64,000 nucleotides of DNA from Tubiluchus corallicola. Its lineage: Eukaryota; Priapulida; Priapulimorpha; Priapulimorphida; Tubiluchidae. The stretch lies in assembly GCA_030141605.1 (NCBI GenBank), contig JAQGDQ010000048.1, positions 744,001 to 808,000 of the forward strand. Direction: 5' to 3'. The notes beneath the pieces were generated by a model. The model did no database searches, had not been told where the DNA came from, and was given only the letters and a program-made list of their open reading frames with translations. Both the position numbers and the translations under genes were made by a program. This document shows, piece by piece, positions 1 through 11,078 of the stretch; position 1 is the stretch's first letter, and each line of letters begins with the position of its first letter.

Positions 1-203
1 CCGATTTCGCTATTTTTATGTAAATTGAAAAAAATAGTGATATTACATTTTAGCAATGGCTTTTCATATTATTGTAAAATGGGTATTATTGTAAATTGAA
101 AATTTCATTTTCAGCTTTTCAATTTTAATCAAATTTTGGTTTATTCTTGAATGTCATTGCTATGTGACACTGGTGAACCTTTACCAATTTGTTGAACTTT
201 CAG

Positions 204-1948
204 GTACTTAATACACCTTACCAAGAAATTACATCTAGTCCCGAATATGGCTGTTATATTAGAGGATCTTTCCTAGAAGGAGCCAGGTGGGATGCAGATG
301 CCCATTTATTAGTTGAGTCGCGTCCGAAAGAATTATACACGGAGATGCCAGTGATGCTTTTGTTGCCGGAGGAAGATCGGAAGCAGCCTGAAACAGGAAT
401 CTATGTGTGCCCATTGTATAAGACTCTACAAAGAGCAGGTATGTATGAGTTCTTGTATGAATTCTTACAGAAACCATAAAGGTTTGAAGAAAATAATATT
501 GTTTAGTTATGAATTATAAGCACATTTTGCTCTTCATGTTTGTTTGTTTTGAATCAATATCTTTCGTGGAATTTAGTGTAGCACACGGTACTGTTTGCAC
601 CATTTTGTTTCCAACTTCATTTCCTAAAAACATAGAAGTAGCATTTGAAACATTTGAAAATTAGAGCATTAAAAAAGTATTGGTCTCAAGCCAGAAAGTG
701 TTAAATCGTTAAGATATGAAAATGCTCCAGTTGCGATGAAAGTTGATGAATTGACCATTGGTGAAGGAATGTTTGATGGAGTTTTGTGAAAAGCATCTAT
801 TTAATGACCAATTGGAGAGATAAATTCTAAGCTTTATCTTTTTCCGAGTATGTTAATGAAATAAAATAATATCACTGTTTATTTATTGATAGAAAATGTG
901 TACAGTAGAGTAAGAAGGTGCAAAAGCATGTTAAAATTTAAACCTTTAAACACTTCTTCATTATTTTTGTAGCCGAGATAATCAACAACTGCTCACGTGT
1001 ATTATGATGTTTAGTCAAAAAGCTGCAATATTTTGTCCTAGAATTTAATCAAGTATGTGTTAACAAAGAGCGACACCAAAATGGTTAAACATACTTGTCT
1101 TTACAATAGTTTCTTCATTCAACCAGTTATATTTTATTGATGTGTATTACGCTTTCATAAAAATTAAATTAAGCTAAGTTAATTAAGGTAAATAAATTAA
1201 GATAACTCTTAACCTGTAGACCTTTTCCAAATCAGTAGTTATTAAGTCTGTGTGCGTGACTGAAAATTCAAAATTTTCATACTTTACAGCAGTAGTATTC
1301 TTTTGTTATACTCCATTGTTTTTTAATTGTTTACATTATCGCATAATTAAAAGTTTTTTAGGCTTTAGTCCATGTTTTCCTGCAGTAATGTAATTGAGTC
1401 AGTCAATCAGTTAGTCACTAAACACAAAAGAGCCAAGGTGTATCAATTTTATCAAATGTGTTTTGCTGACCAATGGAAGGCTCTCAAAACTATTGAAATT
1501 TCAGTAATTGTACACGAGACTTATTAAATATCCAATCTTGTTACACATTTGTAAGGTTTCAATAAATTACAAAGCTTAGCACAAATGTGCAACACTATCC
1601 TGATGTGCAACACAAGACTGTGTGCAGCACAAAATATTTATGGTAAATTAGCAAGTAGGATCCAGAGTTCTGAAATAAAATAATCGATGTGGGAAGCTAC
1701 AGGGTATGTTTCTCTCTTTTATTTTGATTTAACTTTGTCTGTTTATGGAACACCTGTCTTCTGATTGCTGACCAACTTGCACTGTATTTTAACCTTCTTC
1801 TCAATACGTATTTTTATTGCTATTAGGGACCCTGTCTACCACTGGCCATTCAACAAACTATGTACTCTCATTGGAGTTACCATCTGATAAAGATCAGCAT
1901 CACTGGATTAAAAGAGCTGTGGCAATGATATGCGCATTGAATTATTAA
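204..1948 (+). CDS. DNAH1: Axonemal dynein heavy chain, C-terminal end (last two coding exons), DNAH1-like
   Basis: Two exons are visible: 204-438 (after cag, before gtatgt, phase 1) and 1827-1948 (after ttag), ending in TAA at 1946-1948. Together they give the last ~118 residues of a dynein heavy chain. The motifs [40 protein letters not shown] and [15 protein letters not shown] are the invariant end of the motor's C-terminal domain. From memory of the family, PKELYTEM together with [14 protein letters not shown] and a final ICAL-(D/N)-Y fits DNAH1 better than DNAH3/7/12, whose ends read ALLCQLN. DNAH1 is an inner-arm dynein heavy chain of motile cilia and flagella: an AAA+ ATPase moving on microtubules. 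Only about 3% of the protein is here and the motor core lies left of the window. The reading frame is intact, so nothing suggests a pseudogene. Confidence 0.93.
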
Positions 1949-2334
1949 CACTTTATTCTTCTTAAAAATGAGTGATGAAAAATGAATTACATATTCTTTT
2001 TGTTGCCGAAAATGTTCTAAAACATCCCGTTAAAAAGTTGTTAATTATCATAATTCATTTGTTAGGAAGTGTACTGTAGTCTTATTAGTCAGATATAGAT
2101 TTTCAGTATTATAATTGAACTACAATTGTTAGTTGTAGTAACTGGGCCCTATACGTGCCTGTGATAAAACTGTAATATATTACTGCTACACAAAAGTTAT
2201 TCACATCCTAATGTTAAATTTATAAATTATAAATATATGTTTAGCTACTGTTTATCATTGTTCTTCATAGCACCGTAAATGTAAACTGTTATACAAGAGT
2301 GCTTTCTCTTCAATAGCTTACCCAGGTTTTGTCT

Positions 2335-2340
2335 AATAAA
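2335..2340 (+). terminator. Candidate polyadenylation signal for the dynein gene
   Basis: AATAAA lies about 390 nt after the dynein stop codon and is the first good signal downstream of it. This implies a 3' UTR of roughly 0.4 kb. No transcript evidence is available, and other A-rich sites occur nearby. Confidence 0.4.
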
Positions 2341-4859
2341 GTTTTACTTTAAGATATTGATTTCCAAAGATTGTTTAATTTGATTTTATAAGAATTGCAA
2401 AAGTCAGAGAGTTTACAAGAGGTTAGCCTGATAGCCAGATACAGCTACATGCTATAAGGTAGACATTTTTGCTGCAGTTATAATAAATATTTTCTTAGGG
2501 TCATGAGTCACTTTACACTTAATTACGACATACCGTTGTATCCATGGTGAAGCAGCTTATACTGGCTAGTACAGCACAATGCACAGTATAGACTTATGTT
2601 TTATTTATTTGTTAACATCTGTTGTCTTAGTGTGGAGCTTTAAACCTTTTTTTGTTTGCAGTCTGCCCAACTTTGTTGCACGTCGAATTTCCTCTTTTTT
2701 TTAAGACTTTTATTTACATATTTATATGTTTATAACTTTACATGTTAATTGTTTTGAGCGCAGTATTATTTTTTATCTGTTTACTTATTCGCAAGTATTT
2801 ATTGTGTATCTTTTTAATAAAAATGGTATGTGATTTACACGAATACCTTTGTTACACTAAAATTTGTTTACATAATTGTGTTAACTTATTGGGTGCAGGG
2901 TGTATATATATATATATGTTGTATTTTTGATACTACTGCTGCCTACAATGATCAAAGGCTAAATGTGAAAATACTTATGAAAGTACTGATTATATGATAT
3001 TGCCGTTGGCATCCCTCTATATCTATTAAATACCTGACTGTAATATTACATGTTACAGTGTGGGCACACAGCAAAACTAGTTGTATTTTCAATAGATGAT
3101 TTTTATGGGATGAAGGATACGCATGTGCTTCGGGAACTGGCTGCTTGATGATTGCTGGGTTTGCCAGATTCAATACTTGTTGACGTTATACTGCCGCTGT
3201 TAGGTTTTTTCAGTAGGAGTGGATGTAATTACAGTTTCCAAATATGGCTAACGAACGCCTGCTGATTCATTGTCTCACTGAGACAACTACTAATAATAAA
3301 TACCTAAATTAAACTGTCTCTTGTCTCTTGCAATCTTTCAACATTAAGCAGATCCTATACTGAATAATGAATTCCAGCTTGTCATGTGCACACTTGATGA
3401 AAAATGCCTATTGGCATAAGTTTTATCAAACTTGGAGAACTGCGTGGCTGCGGAGTTATTAGATAAATATAAGAAAATAATCCAAACGTTGCGTTGGTCA
3501 GACGCTTGACTTTGGCACATAACCTGCTTGAAGACATTCTGTCAAAGAGCAATGGACTGAGAGCATCAAAGACTACGTGCTTGTGTGACAGAGGTCAATT
3601 TTTTCAGTCGTTGTTGAACATTGTAAAGATAATAATCCGTGTGCACTAAGTCACTAAACGAAAGCTTGTCTCTTAATTTTTTGTCCATTAATTGCTGCAT
3701 TTGCAAGCTGTTGAAAGTATCCAAGATTATTTAATTTTTCTTTTAATTTAGCAATTCTCCATAGTTCACATTCGCCTGTCGTCCTTTTCATGTGGTTTAA
3801 TAACATGCTTGGCACCAATAAATTTTAATTTGGCAATTTATTATTGCCTTATAAAATATATAAATTCTTTTTAAATAAATTAACTTGTTCTAGTAATGAT
3901 TATAAACTGGTTAGCTGAAATCTGTATAAATATGCTACTAAGATACCACGTTATTTTTTATACATTACAAAATACATTACAAACTATGCAATTTCTCGGT
4001 TACAGACTGGGACATTTTCTTAAGGCACCACAAGCACTTACTGAGCTGCCTGGTATAAGTAAAGCGTCGGTAATAGGCTGTTTAAAATGGTCCTGCCACG
4101 ACCATAAACCTCTGCTGGTTCAGTGAATTACTTTTTTCGTAGCTACTGACTGCGTTCAGAAGCTGAAAATAATCAACGTTATACAATATTAAACTATTTT
4201 ACGGTCTCGTTTTCATTTATTAGCTGAATTTGTTCATTTCTGAAATTCTCTTTGATGTGGAAAAATGTGCAGAAAAACTAAGTTTCAAATATGGCAGTAT
4301 TTGTTCAAAAATATTATCTTAATAATGTAATAAGATAAGCAACTGTTCCCTTTATTAACCACTAACCTTGAAATTAACATATAAATCAATAATCGTCACT
4401 GTGAGTTCACCGGTAAACCGCAGCAATCTAATAAGTAGTTTAAACACATTTAGTGACTTAGCTAAATTTAGTGAGATTCTAAGCTACGAGTCCTTTATTA
4501 AAAAGTCACGCCCAGAAAGTACAAAGAAGACGCCGAAACAGAATTTTTGGTTACCAGAAAAAATTAAAAACTTATACAATGTTTGTGCCTTTTCACAATG
4601 GTACTTAAAGTGAAAATGTAAATAATTTCGGTGATTGCTTCTGCGATTCAGCCTATGTAAACCCAAAAATTTGCATGAATTTTGAAGAACAATAACAGTA
4701 GTTCTCCGACACAAAAAACACATGGTAATTCCAAAACTGCCTAGAGAAGTGCAGATGCTATTACATGTACTGTCACAGTCAAGACATGAGCTCAACGTGA
4801 GATCATATAATGCTCATGTATGACTCACAAACATGAAGTTGGGAAAATTATAAAGTTTT

Positions 4860-5215
4860 GATGTCATAGGATAAACATTGACGTAGAAGTCATAAGCATG
4901 AAAATATAATGATGTCATATTGGGCTCATATGCGTGAGGTAATATAGCAATCGCATTTATGACGTCAGAATGAACTCACAATCTACTCATGTATGTGACC
5001 TCATAAAAATATCATCCTTGTGAGCTAATAAAATGATCATAATTATGATGTCAGGCTGAGCTCATAATCCACTCATGTGTATGAATTACTAGAAACATCA
5101 TAGTCCTGAGGTCCTCGTGAGTTCATAAACGTGAGCTAATTGTCATGACTGTGATGTCAGACGGAGGTCATAATCTACTCACGTGTATGACCTCATAGAA
5201 ATATCACAGACACCA
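4860..5215. repeat. Diverged tandem array with CRE-like TGACGTCA/GATGTCA motifs
   Basis: The segment repeats a pattern: GA(T/C)GTCA, then GAGCTCATAATC, then TACTCATGTGTATGACC, then TCATAGAAATATCA, then GTGAGCTAAT. Clear copies begin near 4960, 5047 and 5151, with weaker ones near 4860 and 4911, so the spacing is about 85-105 bp. One copy contains a perfect CRE palindrome, TGACGTCA, at 4960-4967; the others carry the decayed form GATGTCA. Its origin (satellite fragment or transposon interior) is not determinable from one locus. Confidence 0.65.
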
Positions 5216-5265
5216 GTTCACAGTAGCTCGTAAAAAATCGTAATTATTATTAAAAACCTGCATAC

Positions 5266-5304
5266 ACATATATAATAGATATTATAGATATTTATTATAT
5301 ATGT
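5266..5304. repeat. AT-rich perfect 12-bp inverted repeat
   Basis: ACATATATAATA at 5266-5277 is matched by its exact reverse complement TATTATATATGT at 5293-5304, with a 15-base spacer. It lies just downstream of the tandem array and could extrude as a hairpin. In sequence this AT-rich, chance is not excluded. Confidence 0.5.
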
Positions 5305-5776
5305 AACAAGGTGTAACGATTGACATTTTAAAATCTGCTTGACGTACTGCATGCAGTCAACGACTCTAATAATCTGTAAATTAAAAAAATAAAAATCATT
5401 GTTATTTAATTAGGTGTTAGCCATTTTATCTGAAATTCGATGGACTAATGTTATTCCGACTGTATAACTAATAAAAGACTTATAAAAAAACTTCTCTTGC
5501 ACTCCCCCTTCTCTTTCTCTGTCGTTTTCTTTTTGCTCTGAAATCCAGCCATATGAATTCTTATGAATTATTGCTCTCAGAACTCAGAGTGTCTTTGTTT
5601 ACAAGCACAATTTTCAGTCACGAAAGTGACAGGTGTCACTAAGTTAGACAAATAAACAAGCTTAGTAGCGAACTCACATGACCATATTATAATTAATAAG
5701 ACCTTGGTAAGATCTAGCTTCACTGAAACCAAAAGTTAAACTTTATCATAGAAGCTGTTTGAATTTAAAAAAATTA

Positions 5777-7079
5777 ATGATAAAGTCACTAACTCTGATT
5801 CTTGCAGTATCATTTTATTTTGCAGCAACTGGTAAGTAGGGTTATCTTTCTTTCCTTTTGCATTAAATAGAGCAAATTTATGATGATGAGAGATTCTAAG
5901 CCAATGGTGCATAATATTTTTTCTTAAACATAAATTGTCACTCTTATCTGTATGTGTTTACTGCAAAGAATAAAACAAAAGCATCTAAATTCAACATTAA
6001 ATTTACAATTTTCATCTCTCCTTTTTTCTTGATTTCTTTTCAAGGATTTTTTTATTATTTTTATTTTTGCCATTTTTTTACTAGTTGGCCGGTATGATTG
6101 ATAGGCTGGCTGGTTGGCTGTTTTGTTGGCTTGTCGATTTATTGTACATTGCTTCAATTGTTCATCATCTATCTCTTTGTTCGTGCTTTCATTAATTCAC
6201 CAGTCATCACAAATGCAGCGAGGAAGTAATTACTATTATTTTTATCTAGTAGTAATAAGAGAAACTTAAAGATAAATGTGAGAAACCATAGGTTGCAATT
6301 AAAGTCAAAGTTGGCCTCGGATAGCTTTTGAGCAATAATAAATAATAATTGTCGAGTTTTGATTAGGCTTCTTATGTATGTTTATTAGTATTTAAAAATT
6401 AGTAGTGTATTTTTTTAGGTGGAGAAACTTTTAGATGTTACAGTTGTTTATGGAACTCCTACAATCCTGAGTATTACGACGAAGGCTGTCAACACGAACT
6501 AACACCGGATGTTCCTGAGTCATGGATCGTCCAACCCTGCATTCAATGCGCCTACGTTTACATGGATGGTAAAGTATTATTCATAGTCAATAGTCATAAT
6601 CTTACTTCGTGACTTTCTTTTTTCGATTATATCATTCTGTTTATAGTACAGGTTTCGCAGCTGATTTTCTAATTTTTGCTCTGGACATTCATAGATGGGA
6701 GAACAATTGTTTATAAATTCAGTTTTCCTCAGTCTTCTTACCTGTGGAAACGCTATATTCTTTACTAAAATTAATAATTGTTTCCCTGTCAAGTACAACC
6801 CCAACATAAGCTTGTGCACGATTCATCATTGAGAATGCCGGAAGAGAGCAGGCGAAACGCTTGGTTTTTAAATTAGTGTACTGAACCTACTGTAAGCGTA
6901 AAGTTAATGATGTCTTTTGTGATTAAGATCATTTGTGTATTTTAGGAGTGTCTGGAGAGACCGTTATGAGAACTTGCAGCAACACTGTTACCTATGAACC
7001 AGGCTGTAAAGAAGAAGAGACAGTACATGGTTACCAGAAGATCTGCTACTGTAACTTTGACCTATGCAATTCTTACTAA
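5777..7079 (+). CDS. Small secreted Ly6/uPAR-type three-finger protein (quiver-like)
   Basis: Three exons: 5777-5831, 6419-6568 and 6946-7079, all with GT-AG borders in phase 1. They encode 112 residues, ending in TAA. Exon 1 gives a signal peptide (MIKSLTLILAVSFYFAATG). The mature part has ten cysteines (25, 28, 42, 59, 62, 79, 89, 102, 104, 109), opening with CYSC and closing with CYC-NFDLCN, the signature of the Ly6/three-finger fold with five disulfides. The chain stops three residues after the final cysteine, inside NSY. No hydrophobic tail for a GPI anchor is present, so the product is probably secreted. Invertebrate relatives include quiver/sleepless-like proteins that modulate channels and receptors; no partner can be inferred here. 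The one-exon-per-loop layout is typical of the family. The start is chosen because it yields a signal peptide joining in frame to exon 2. Confidence 0.85.
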
Positions 7080-9395
7080 AAAGCACAATTTGCTAATCAC
7101 AGTATCTTCTGAAATTCAGCTTTCGCCTGCCACAAATATTCACCAGTAATTTCGATTGTAATCATTCATTAATGTAGGCAAAAAGTCTTAAGGTGTATAA
7201 TTGTTCTTGTTTTATTATTGTTATTTCTCTGTTCTGAAGTGGAGTGTATGTCATATTGCCACTGTACCTGTGCATAGGAAGTCTGTTCAGTTAGTATCAA
7301 GGTTTCTTCCAATCATCAAACAATATAGAACGTAGCAAATTACATTCATGTAACCGGTTTCGCAAAGCCGTCACTAAGTTAACGAAGCTGTTATTACAAT
7401 CACAAACTGATAATAAGTTTGCAGTTAACTTAGTGATGGCTTTGTGAAACTGTGCTGGATTCCTGAGACGTTCACTCTCGGGCTATATCCACTGGTTTCG
7501 AGTCAGTCATACCCCTTGTAGACGTCGGATTGTACCAGTTCACATAAAGCTCAGTTATAGCTTCAGGGGCTTTCGACTAGCTGGCACTATAGAGCAGTAA
7601 TTATTTGACTAGCTTCGAACAATATAATGAAAATGTTTTGGTCATCAGCAGATATAAACAGCTATAGTTTGTGTAATAAATTGTTATGACTGGAAATATA
7701 ATTTATTTATTTTTTCATTATTTTACATACTCAGCGATGATGTGGCTTACTTACGTTCAGTTCTTTTTTGTAATCTTTATAGTAACCAGCGACTTCTTGA
7801 ACAGGGAAAGGGAAATGTTAATTCAGGAACAGGAGCAGGACGTGTTGCTCGATTTATATTGACTTGTCTGTCCATAAAGAAGTATTATACAGATAAACTT
7901 GGTGGTTTGTGTGTCCGTTTTATCTGTTTATTATGATTTAGTTATACACGAGAATGCACCTGAATAAGAAGTTCAGAAGAATTTATAATTCAGGACATTT
8001 TAATTGCTTTTTAATAGATAAATGTAGCTGTACCTGTTACAAGCAATATTGTTTTGAGTTTAGCTTATAGCTGTACGTGTCTAGTTAAGTTTATTACATT
8101 GCGGTTACTTGCGCAGTTATAGAACTACACAAAAATTTTATCAGGCCGTTTTTGAAAACTACTGCGATACATAAAAATTTTAAAGCAAAAAATGTGAAAC
8201 TTTATGAGGCTCCTGCAGTTTGTGAAGACATAAGTTGTGGCTTGTTTAGCTTAGATCTATACGTAAATTCAGCACTGCCTATTCTGATTTTATCGGACTA
8301 TGTAACACATATGACATATCTGATACATTACCGCAAAATTCGTAGGATCCGTTTCACCATTAACTGCCATTTTAAGTGTAAGCAATTTCAGCTGGGGTGT
8401 TTGCTTAAATCAGCTGGCATTGAATCACAGGTTACAATCCGGTGTACCAAGAGAGTTATTCTAAAATCTATATACTATTAGGGAGGAACTATATAACATA
8501 TATATATATATGGTGTGATTTAAGAATAATGTTACCATGTACAACGAAATACGTTGCTTATCTGTAATTTTGTAACCTTACTATGACATAAATGTATATA
8601 CATGTACTAGGTTTTTATGTTTAGCCACTACAACCCTATATGTAGAGACTGTACGCTAATTAGTTAGTCCCGTTTGCGGCCACGTACTTGATTTTTTTGG
8701 TCTCCTTTTGTTTTTCGTTTATGCTTCATTTTCACTAAATCATGTTCTACATGTATTTCGACTCAATAAACACTTTCTTAAACGACGCATGGTTAAAGTT
8801 TCAGCATAGGTGCTGCCGCGTTGCGAGGTTGTAATGACGGCTACTCGGCAGGTGAGATGAGGACTATGGCTTCAGGTGACTGATCTACATCGGTTACCAT
8901 GGCAGCAGACCATGCTTTATCGTATTGTTTATACTTAGAACTCAGTAATCGGGCTTCAGTTAATATTTAACCAAGTCTTACTTAGAGAAGTCTTCAATGG
9001 ATCTTCAGTTCAAATATTCATCGAGACGTGCCGAGCAATTGGATAGACTGCAATTACTGCATTAGCATGCTGGTGCTTTCGCCTGTAGAAAAGAAATCGC
9101 GAAACTCAGTGGAAAATCGCGATAACTAGATAATGTGTGATGTTAAACATTTCTTATCTTGGAGTTCGGTTTTACACTATTGTCTTCAAATATCGAATTA
9201 ATTAAGAGATTAGCTCGAAATTTTGGATTTTTGCATTTAACAGCGTTCACGTAATAGTATTGAATTTTGTTACTCTAAGATGCATCTATCTTTCTGTGTC
9301 TGCTGTGCGCTGCTACAACTTTAACTGAGATGGCATAGACACTTCCATATTCAGTTTTACCCGAGATGATTTAGCTATGCTGAGTCGCGTGTCCT
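7080..9395. other. Intergenic region, Ly6-like gene to CD36-family gene
   Basis: Apart from the hairpin at 7356-7450 and an AATAAA at 7675-7680 that could end the Ly6-like transcript, nothing recognisable is present. The 109-codon open frame at 8152-8481 has no family motif and no hydrophobic or cysteine pattern, and I do not call it a gene. Confidence 0.5.
7356..7450. repeat. Short hairpin-forming inverted repeat (possible foldback MITE)
   Basis: GTTTCGCAAAGCCGTCACTA, continuing into AGTTAAC, at about 7356-7382 is the near-perfect reverse complement of GTTAACTTAGTGATGGCTTT, continuing into GTGAAAC, at about 7424-7450. The arms are ~27 bp with about two mismatches around a ~41-bp loop. It lies 280 bp past the Ly6-like stop codon, possibly in its 3' UTR. 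No target-site duplication is clear, so transposon origin is inferred from shape alone. Confidence 0.6.
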
Positions 9396-11044
9396 ATGGC
9401 GTATGGTAGGGATGTTTCTTCCAGAAAAATATTAGGCACAGGTGTAGTACTGACTGGGCTATTAGTGATGACTGTAGGCTTGATTATTGGTTTAAAGTTT
9501 CCGAAAGTTCTTGACCGGCGTACCTTGTCTGAAATGTGCGTCAATAGCAAGTCACATCCGTCATATTCCGAATGGGTAAGTTAATTTTTTTATTATTTTA
9601 TGCTACAGAACAGTAGCAGTAGCAGCAGTAAAAGCAGAGTTGTTGTGGGGGTAGTGATGGTGAGCCTACAAAATCGTAGACCATCGTAGAAATAGGAAGC
9701 TGTAAATTGGAAGAAACATTTTAGTTAATTAATATCAAAATCCTATTTCTACACATGACTGAATAAGAATACTTTTGTAGACCTATGTGCAGGGCCTATT
9801 TCAGGGGGGGGGAAGTGGGGTTACCCTCCAGGGGGCCTCGCGCCGAGGTAACATTTTTTTGCTTTATGCGAACATTCAATTGTTCTTTCCTTTAACAACT
9901 GTATAACTCCATATTTTCTCTTCGAAAATGCTTCTCTGGCATTCTAGCAGTTCAAAAATTTTCTGTGCGTCAACTATGGTGGCGAGTGCTTCGCGCCCCC
10001 GAACCTCCTCCTAAACCGAGGAGCCTCACACGCCCCACTTCCCCGGGCCTCGCTCAGGCTGAAATAGGTCCTGCCTATGTGTTCTTTAACATCATTAAAT
10101 GCTTTCCAAACTGCCCGTAAGCAAGCATGTAAAAACATACATGTGGCGATGAAAGCGCAACCGCCTTTACCGTGGTAAAATGTATTCAAGTGCTTAGTGG
10201 TCAACGTGAAGGCCCGGCACGAACGACGTGCTCGATCTCTGTTATATAGATAATACTATTTTGTGTTTATGTGCTGTACAATAATATTTTTGGGGTTGTT
10301 AAAAAGACACATCATGCCAAATGACACATAATGACACGTGTTCTTTTGCCCAGCTGCAGGGAGCGCAGGTGTAAACTGCTTAGTCACGCAGTAATTAGAT
10401 CTATACTTTCCTCGTAATATAATCATTTATGATGGTATGTTTGTTTACCATATCTTGATTAAAAAAGGTTTTCGTGGCCTATATATTGATGCCTTGTCTT
10501 CGATTTGGGTGCGTACAGCTTACAACAGAATGTCCATACCGAGATGAATTAACGAACATTTGACATGGTTTACTCAATCATTTTACTCATTGGCAATTTT
10601 TACAGCACGATTTCTGGCAGCGACTTTTTTAGCTATTTCTTGACAGTACAGCAAAAAGCATTTTACCAAACTCGTCTTTTCTCTATAGTGCAAATTTTGA
10701 ATAAATATCGTTTATAGGTGGACATCGAATAGTACTAATTATAAGAAACTGTTTACTATATTATTAATGGTAATGAGGTAATTCTGAAAAATATCAATCC
10801 CACATTTAAATAAAAATGACTGTCACTTGTAACAACACTGATTTGTTCTCGTCACCATGGTTTTGCTTGCTTAGCTGTAGCTATTTACGATGGAGTTGTT
10901 GATGATCATGGTAACGGCGATGATAACAACAATGATGACAAGTTGAAAATTAGATTAGATTAGATTTAATGATGGAGAATATGGTGATGATGATGATGAT
11001 GATGATGATGTTGATGATGATGATGATGATGATGATGACGACGG

Positions 11045-11078
<34 letters not shown>

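Larger units (their letters stand above)
1949..5776. other. Intergenic region, dynein to Ly6-like gene
   Basis: AT-rich, with no conserved reading frame on either strand. Open frames of 60-100 codons (for example 2952-3173 minus and 4484-4795 minus) show no family motif and no flanking splice or start context. The stretch holds the dynein 3' UTR, a short TA run at about 2903-2918, and the diverged tandem array at 4860-5215. Confidence 0.6.

Noticed and set aside
10033-10110. EIGPAYVFFNIIK-like frame as the missing CD36 exon (Y..FFN motif)
   Set aside because: It straddles the right end of the hAT MITE and its target duplication, lacks an acceptor, and soon hits a stop.
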